Positions 58,419 to 64,000 of a DNA stretch of 64,000 nt are shown here, in pieces (the first letter of the stretch is position 1; each line of letters begins with the position of its first letter). Source of the DNA: Hofstenia miamia. Lineage: Eukaryota; Xenacoelomorpha; Acoela. The notes beneath the pieces are model-generated. The model was not told the DNA's origin and ran no database searches. It worked only from the letters and a program-made list of their open reading frames with translations. Position numbers and translations under genes: made by a program. The DNA is taken from NCBI GenBank assembly GCA_004352715.1, contig SCFE01000029.1, positions 2,422,404 through 2,486,403 on the forward strand, given 5' to 3'.

Positions 58419-59797
58419 TCATTCCATCCCTCCTCCATACATTCTTCACCAAAAAATATGTTAGTGGAAAGCAGCTTTTTCAGTGGTACTAACAATACAA
58501 ATACCAGATGGGGTTTGGTGAATGTCATCCACTGTAAAACTATTGTGGGTCAGGCAAGACACTTTGAATTTTTTGTGATATACATTCTATATCCAATGCA
58601 GCAATAATTGGGACAAAGTTTTTAGCACCATGTGCTTTAAATGTAATTTTCTCATTGGGCTGAGGGAAAGTAATTGTGGGCTCAGTATTGCCATTACATT
58701 TTACTTCATGCTTTATTAAACTTTCTAACAGTTTGAAACCAGACAAGCATTTAGGGCAATGCAAACCATTATGGGTGTTCTTAAAAAATTTGATGCAGGC
58801 GTTTATGTTAGTAATTGCCACATAATGTTTCTGATTACCTTCTTCTAACAGCAGAAGGTTTGCCTTTTGTTGATGACAACTTGGAGAGATGTATGCAGGC
58901 ACCAAGCTCTTATCATGGACGCTATACACATTCACTGTAATTTTGTTCATTTCTTCAAACTTACAGATGTCATTGATTGACATGGGGAATGATAGACCAT
59001 AAAAACTTAGAGTGGGTAAAAACCTGTTGAGGCAGCAAATTTCATTACAATGTTTAATTTCAGGATGGAGACAGGCTAGAACAGCATACAGAAAGCACTT
59101 GTTTGTCTGAGCACTGCGGAGATTCACAAGAAAGTTGTTCTTCTTTAAATAGTCAGGTAAAGGAATATAGCTACCAGCTCTTGTGGGGTGATACTTGGCA
59201 ATTAGCAGGCTCACTCAGTTGATATTTTTCAGTACCCAATTTGAGCCATTTGCTGCATAGATAGTGATGTAATTAGGAATGCCATCTACCATTTTTAGAA
59301 AATCCGCCTTGTTCAAGCCACTGCTAAAGACGGATACAGGGGAGCTTGTTGGATACAATACCACACTTTTCTGCACACCACTTTCCTCTTTCACCAACTC
59401 CACTTCACATGAGACATATACTTTAGAGGAAAAATGCTTAGTGATTTCATCCTGTATAATGTTGGAAATTTGATGGTAAACACTAGAAATGATGGAATAA
59501 ACATCTACAGATATTAGTTGATCACTCTGGTAACATGCAAAACTACCATGACATGCCTGTTCCACTTTGGTAAAAGTCGCATCTTTTATACTATCTCCAA
59601 CACTGAAATTTGCATGGGTATTCACATGTTCATCAAATTTGTTTGCATTTGTAAAGTAAATTTTGCATGAGGGGCATAAATAAATTCCATTCCTTCCATG
59701 AATAGATTCAATGTGAGAGCGCATTGACAAGGGGGTTGGGCTGGTAAAGCCACACTCGTCACAAGAAAACGACTTCATTGGAGCAGATGGTCTAAAA
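58419..59797 (-). pseudogene. Protein-primed DNA polymerase N-terminal part (copy 2), decayed
   Basis: An exon starts after an acceptor at about 59797 (same place as the intron before the finger exon in copy 1). It carries MKSFSCDECGFTS and IYLCPSCKIYF fingers, the Cys/His region (NKCFLYAVLACLHPE; KHYVAITNI) and the finger LHCPKCLSGFKL. It continues to PSGICIVSTTEK and EECMEEGWN at the gap. A TGA at 59215-59217 interrupts it, and frameshifts occur near 58535 and 58460. The endonuclease-VII-like and polymerase parts would lie in the 1000-N gap. It is clearly homologous to, but diverged from, copy 1. Same strand as copy 1, but not within the same TIR pair. Confidence 0.75.
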
Positions 59798-59823
59798 ATC
59801 AGTATAAGTACATGGAAATTCAA

Positions 59824-60190
59824 GTGTAATAAATTATATTTATTCTAGTGAAAATAAGTAATGAAAAGAAAATACGCTATTTTATAAATTGCAAAAATGT
59901 ATTTATAAGAGCTAGTTGTACATAATAAAAAAATAATATTTGAAAATAGTTTAATAAGCAATGAAAAGAAAATACGTTATTTCATAAAGACAAAAATAAA
60001 TTGCAAAAATGTATTTTTAAGAGCTAGTTGTACATAATAAAAAAGTAATTACTGCAAATTGATAAATTGTAAATGAGTGGGGTTGTGAAAAATCAATAAC
60101 TAAACTTTCTGATTGAATGAAAAACACATGATAGCAAGTACAAAATGTGTCATATATAATTAGAATAGTTTATATACCTAGATAAACTAA
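59824..60190. repeat. Intergenic tandem repeat between divergent polymerase copies
   Basis: The stretch between copies 2 and 3 contains two near-identical units: aatgaaaagaaaatacg, then gcaaaaatgtattt, then aagagctagttgtacataat, starting at about 59851 and 59959, roughly 108 bp apart with an internal insertion in the second. No ORF. It would contain the 5' flanks of both divergent genes. Confidence 0.65.
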
Positions 60191-60199
60191 AAACAAAAA

Positions 60200-62304
60200 G
60201 CCTACCAGGGAGGAGTCATGTGTCAAAATATCGTCCAAGTCATGGAGGATTGTACATTGCACTGCCTGACTATCTAAAAAGAAACAATTTCCTTGTTAAC
60301 CTGAAAACCAGTCAATCCAACTTGTGTTTCATATATTTTATATTAGCATGTCTACACCCAGAAGTCCAACATCGCAATCAAATAACATGAATGAAAAAAT
60401 TCCTTTCAGAATTAAAATATTCTGGATTAACATTTCCATTGTCAATCAATGATGTATGCATTTTCAAAGCATGGAACTCTATAAATGTGAATGTATACTC
60501 ACTAAATGAGCAATGTCTTGTGCCAGCTTACATGTCTCCATGCCACCATCAGAAGACAGTTAATTTGTTGTTAATAGAAAATGGTGAAAAGAGTCACTAC
60601 CTCGCCATCACCAATTTAAATGCGTGTCTCCAGTTTTTTAAGAATAGAGAACATGATTTCTTTTCCCAAAAGTTTATCCAGGTTCAAGACTCAAGAAAAT
60701 TTATCAAAACATGAAAATAAGTGCAGTGGAGTACCTGAATCAAACATTACTTTTCTGAGTCAAACAGACAAAATTAAATTTAAAGCATTTGGTGCTCAAA
60801 ATTACATTCCTGTGTTTGGCACTCTGGATATAGAGGCAATTTCCAGAAAAGTTTATAGTGTTCAACCAAACCCTTCCTCAAGCTACACCATTCAAGATGT
60901 AAAGCAAATTCCATCAGGTGTCTGTGTGGCAACGAGTAGTGTGGACAAACTATTAACATGTGAGATTTATACTGGCAAACAATGTATGGAGCATAGATGG
61001 AATCATTTGTGGAAATTGACAAAACAGTCCTATGAGATGAAACAATGTTATCACAAGCTAGTAATATCAGAAGAGCATTGCCATTTCACCAGAGAAATAA
61101 GAGGCGTAGTGCACAATAGTTGCAATATTTTAAATCAAAGTCCACAATTTACCCTGATTTTCATGCACAATGGTAGTAAATACGACATGCATATATTATA
61201 TAAAAGTTTGAAGATGAAAGATGGAGAAAAAGTGTCATGCATACCATGTACAAGTGAAGTTTTTATATCATTAAATTTAATGGTGCCAATTGATGGGTAT
61301 AATGATAAAAAGGGAAATTACAAGCTGATATACGAGGAACTTAGATTTTTGGATAGTTACTGTTTCATAAGTGATAGTCTGTCAAACCTTACAAAAAATA
61401 TTGGAGCAGACAAGTATAAATTTTTAAATGACAGTATGGGGTAACAAAAACCAGAGGTGTTTTCATGTGGTAAAGGTGTATTCCCTTTTACGTGGTTTGA
61501 TAGCTTTGATAAATTTAACAAGTTGGACCTCCCAGATTTGGAGCACTGGAAAGATGCATTAACCAGAAAAATTCCATTAACCCAGGAGGAATTGGATTTT
61601 GAACCAGTAACACATGGGTCTTGGGTGGATGTGAAAATTTTAAACAATTTCATGACAACTATTTAATTTCAGACATGATATTACTCCTTGATGTGATACG
61701 CGAATTCTGTCTAGAAAGCATGGAGACATATAAACTCGACCCTGCTCACTTTTTTACACTATCTAATTTCAGCTGGCATGCAATGTTAAAACACATGGAG
61801 GTATCACTTGATCCAATACATGATGAGATGGAATTGAATTTTATTCAAGACAGCATCAGGGGAGGCATGTGTTCTATATTTTCCGATCAATATTTTAAGG
61901 CAAATAACCCACTAGTGGAAGGCTATGATCCTGAGAAGGAGACAAATTTCGGTTTTTTCACAGATGTGAATGGGCTGTATAGTGGTACCATGAGTTTAAG
62001 TTTACCTATGGGTGGACTGTCGTGGTCTACAGCAAAACTCAATGAAATATTATCCACGCCTCAAGAATCACAGACTGGGTACATGTTGAAGGTTGATTTG
62101 GAATATCTGGAATATCTGCACAAAGAGCATTTTGATTTTCCATTAGCCCCAAATAAATTAATAGTCAAAGATGAGTATTTATCACCATACCAACTAGAAA
62201 TTAAAAATAGATTAAAAATAACACTGGCACCAATACCTAAGCTTGTGCAAACATTTTACAAAAAAGAGAATTATATAGATGTGTATAAGAGACTAAAATT
62301 CTAT
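60200..62304 (+). pseudogene. Protein-primed DNA polymerase (copy 3), decayed, truncated by gap
   Basis: Starts mid-protein with KYRPS then LPDYLKRNNFLVNLKTSQS and the Cys/His region (NLCFIYFILACLHPE; SHYLAITNL). It continues through the zinc-binding stretch (EEHCHFTREIRGVVHNSCN), exonuclease-like LIFMHNGSKYDMHILYKSL, and palm sequence FTDVNGLYSGTMS to the gap. Breaks: TGA at 60388-60390, a frameshift near 60660, TAA at 61442-61444 and a frameshift near 61640. The CxxC half of the endonuclease-VII-like site (CVFCEKPF in copy 1) is deleted here, leaving only the DHCH half. It is on the plus strand, head-to-head with copy 2. It is closest in style to copy 2, but both are too damaged to rank by eye. 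Confidence 0.75.
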
Positions 62305-63304
62305 NNNNNNNNNNNNNNNNNNNNNNNNNNNNNNNNNNNNNNNNNNNNNNNNNNNNNNNNNNNNNNNNNNNNNNNNNNNNNNNNNNNNNNNNNNNNNNNN
62401 NNNNNNNNNNNNNNNNNNNNNNNNNNNNNNNNNNNNNNNNNNNNNNNNNNNNNNNNNNNNNNNNNNNNNNNNNNNNNNNNNNNNNNNNNNNNNNNNNNNN
62501 NNNNNNNNNNNNNNNNNNNNNNNNNNNNNNNNNNNNNNNNNNNNNNNNNNNNNNNNNNNNNNNNNNNNNNNNNNNNNNNNNNNNNNNNNNNNNNNNNNNN
62601 NNNNNNNNNNNNNNNNNNNNNNNNNNNNNNNNNNNNNNNNNNNNNNNNNNNNNNNNNNNNNNNNNNNNNNNNNNNNNNNNNNNNNNNNNNNNNNNNNNNN
62701 NNNNNNNNNNNNNNNNNNNNNNNNNNNNNNNNNNNNNNNNNNNNNNNNNNNNNNNNNNNNNNNNNNNNNNNNNNNNNNNNNNNNNNNNNNNNNNNNNNNN
62801 NNNNNNNNNNNNNNNNNNNNNNNNNNNNNNNNNNNNNNNNNNNNNNNNNNNNNNNNNNNNNNNNNNNNNNNNNNNNNNNNNNNNNNNNNNNNNNNNNNNN
62901 NNNNNNNNNNNNNNNNNNNNNNNNNNNNNNNNNNNNNNNNNNNNNNNNNNNNNNNNNNNNNNNNNNNNNNNNNNNNNNNNNNNNNNNNNNNNNNNNNNNN
63001 NNNNNNNNNNNNNNNNNNNNNNNNNNNNNNNNNNNNNNNNNNNNNNNNNNNNNNNNNNNNNNNNNNNNNNNNNNNNNNNNNNNNNNNNNNNNNNNNNNNN
63101 NNNNNNNNNNNNNNNNNNNNNNNNNNNNNNNNNNNNNNNNNNNNNNNNNNNNNNNNNNNNNNNNNNNNNNNNNNNNNNNNNNNNNNNNNNNNNNNNNNNN
63201 NNNNNNNNNNNNNNNNNNNNNNNNNNNNNNNNNNNNNNNNNNNNNNNNNNNNNNNNNNNNNNNNNNNNNNNNNNNNNNNNNNNNNNNNNNNNNNNNNNNN
63301 NNNN

Positions 63305-64000
63305 GTAAAAATATTCAATTTCACCATGCAAACTTTTTTAATCATTCTTCAATAACGCATTCATAAGTTTTAAACAAAGGAGATTACAACAGTTTAATGT
63401 ATAATAACACCGTCAGAAAGAAGACAATAAAAAATACCGTTTTAAAAAACATTTTCAAAAATAAAAACTAGAATATTCAAGTGGGCATGGTAAACCCCAC
63501 ATTTTTTAAAAATAACACAAAACACGTATATATTCTAATTTTATAATAATAATGGTAAATTACACTAAAAATTTGTCTATTTTTTAGTTTGTTTTTCAAC
63601 CCATACATCTGGTATTTCATCTGATAATGTGTATTTCTCCACCACCAACTTTTCATGCATCACCAGGGGGGTTGTTCATCACGTGTTTAATCTAAGTCGA
63701 GATTTAGTCACTATGTTTTAAAATATACACTAATGAAATTAGTAAAAAATTTAATAGCATATAATTACTATTATTTAAATTACACCATCTAATGCTGCTT
63801 GTCTTTTATAATTCTGGGTTTTTTAAAAAGTGCACACTCTATCAAGGAAATGCATTGATCGCTTTTTTTCTATCACGTGTTAACCATGGGATTCCATCAA
63901 TGCATGGATTTCCTCTCTCTGAGGCATTACCATGGAAATTCCAATGTGTTAATTTTTCTCGCAAACTGACAGAATAACGTGGACTCGATCAATACAACTG
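63305..64000 (+). repeat. Terminal repeat of a further pPolB element, left-hand orientation
   Basis: Reads outer to inner: agattacaacagttt (63380), tctagaat-style junction, ggtaaaccccac, gtaaattacactaa, cacatgttt-like cacgtgtttaatc, gcacactctatcaagg (63830), gttaaccatggg and cgtggactcgatcaatacaactg at the window end. It is inverse to 56820-57418 and parallel to 47775-48035. The body of this element should lie to the right of the window. Confidence 0.7.

Noticed and set aside
1-64000. tRNA, rRNA or snRNA genes
   Set aside because: No cloverleaf with A/B boxes or recognisable rRNA/snRNA core sequence was seen on reading; a covariance-model scan would be needed to exclude weak cases.

Overview
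This is an AT-rich nuclear scaffold piece from a metazoan. It has spliced genes with GT-AG introns, TA-rich microsatellites and a dense mixture of eukaryotic transposons, and no prokaryotic or organellar signature. The transposon mix (Tc1-like, hAT, P-element/THAP, Merlin, PIF/Harbinger-like MITE, Penelope-like, SGNH-esterase LINE, protein-primed DNA polymerase B elements) fits an invertebrate. I cannot place the phylum; arthropod, cnidarian and lophotrochozoan are all possible. Five gaps are exactly 1000 N and so look like placeholders. Several short N runs are flanked by direct duplications, which look like unmerged assembly overlaps. Order and orientation beyond about 34 kb should therefore be read with care.

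Layout. 0-0.6 kb: broken Tc1/mariner-like transposase. 2.35-2.58 kb: palindromic MITE with TTA target duplication. 3.0-8.0 kb, minus strand: host gene IFT81 (11 exons recovered, C-terminal exon not found), encoding an intraflagellar-transport subunit. 8-19 kb: no host gene, but decayed Penelope-like, non-LTR retrotransposon, hAT and unnamed-family fragments. 19.6-32.1 kb, plus strand: host gene SRRM1 (13 exons in perfect phase; first coding exon missing), a PWI-domain and RS-rich splicing coactivator. Its last intron holds a P-element-like transposon whose THAP domain is split by a 1016-bp hAT-like insertion with an exact 5-bp target duplication. 32.5-34.1 kb: LINE 3' remnant and a possible 3'-terminal exon. 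35.2-35.6 kb: Merlin transposase end.

38-64 kb is dominated by elements with very long terminal inverted repeats (TIRs) and a protein-primed family B DNA polymerase (pPolB). The best copy (about 47.4 to beyond 57.4 kb) sits inside a CR1/L2-like LINE. It has TIRs of at least 1.3-2.2 kb with an internal 284-bp tandem array, and a pPolB gene that appears spliced. Its domain order is C2H2 zinc fingers, a Cys/His region, an endonuclease-VII-like zinc site, then exonuclease and polymerase with YSDTDS. Apart from one small ORF, no integrase, packaging ATPase or capsid gene is visible in the sequenced part. Two more decayed pPolB copies lie head-to-head at 58.4-62.3 kb, and related TIRs occur at 38-41.6 kb and 63.3-64 kb.

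The two host genes act in unrelated processes (cilium assembly; pre-mRNA splicing) and are transcribed divergently about 12 kb apart. Everything else is best read as a layered transposon record. The main candidate for something undescribed is the long-TIR, intron-bearing, polymerase-only element family.
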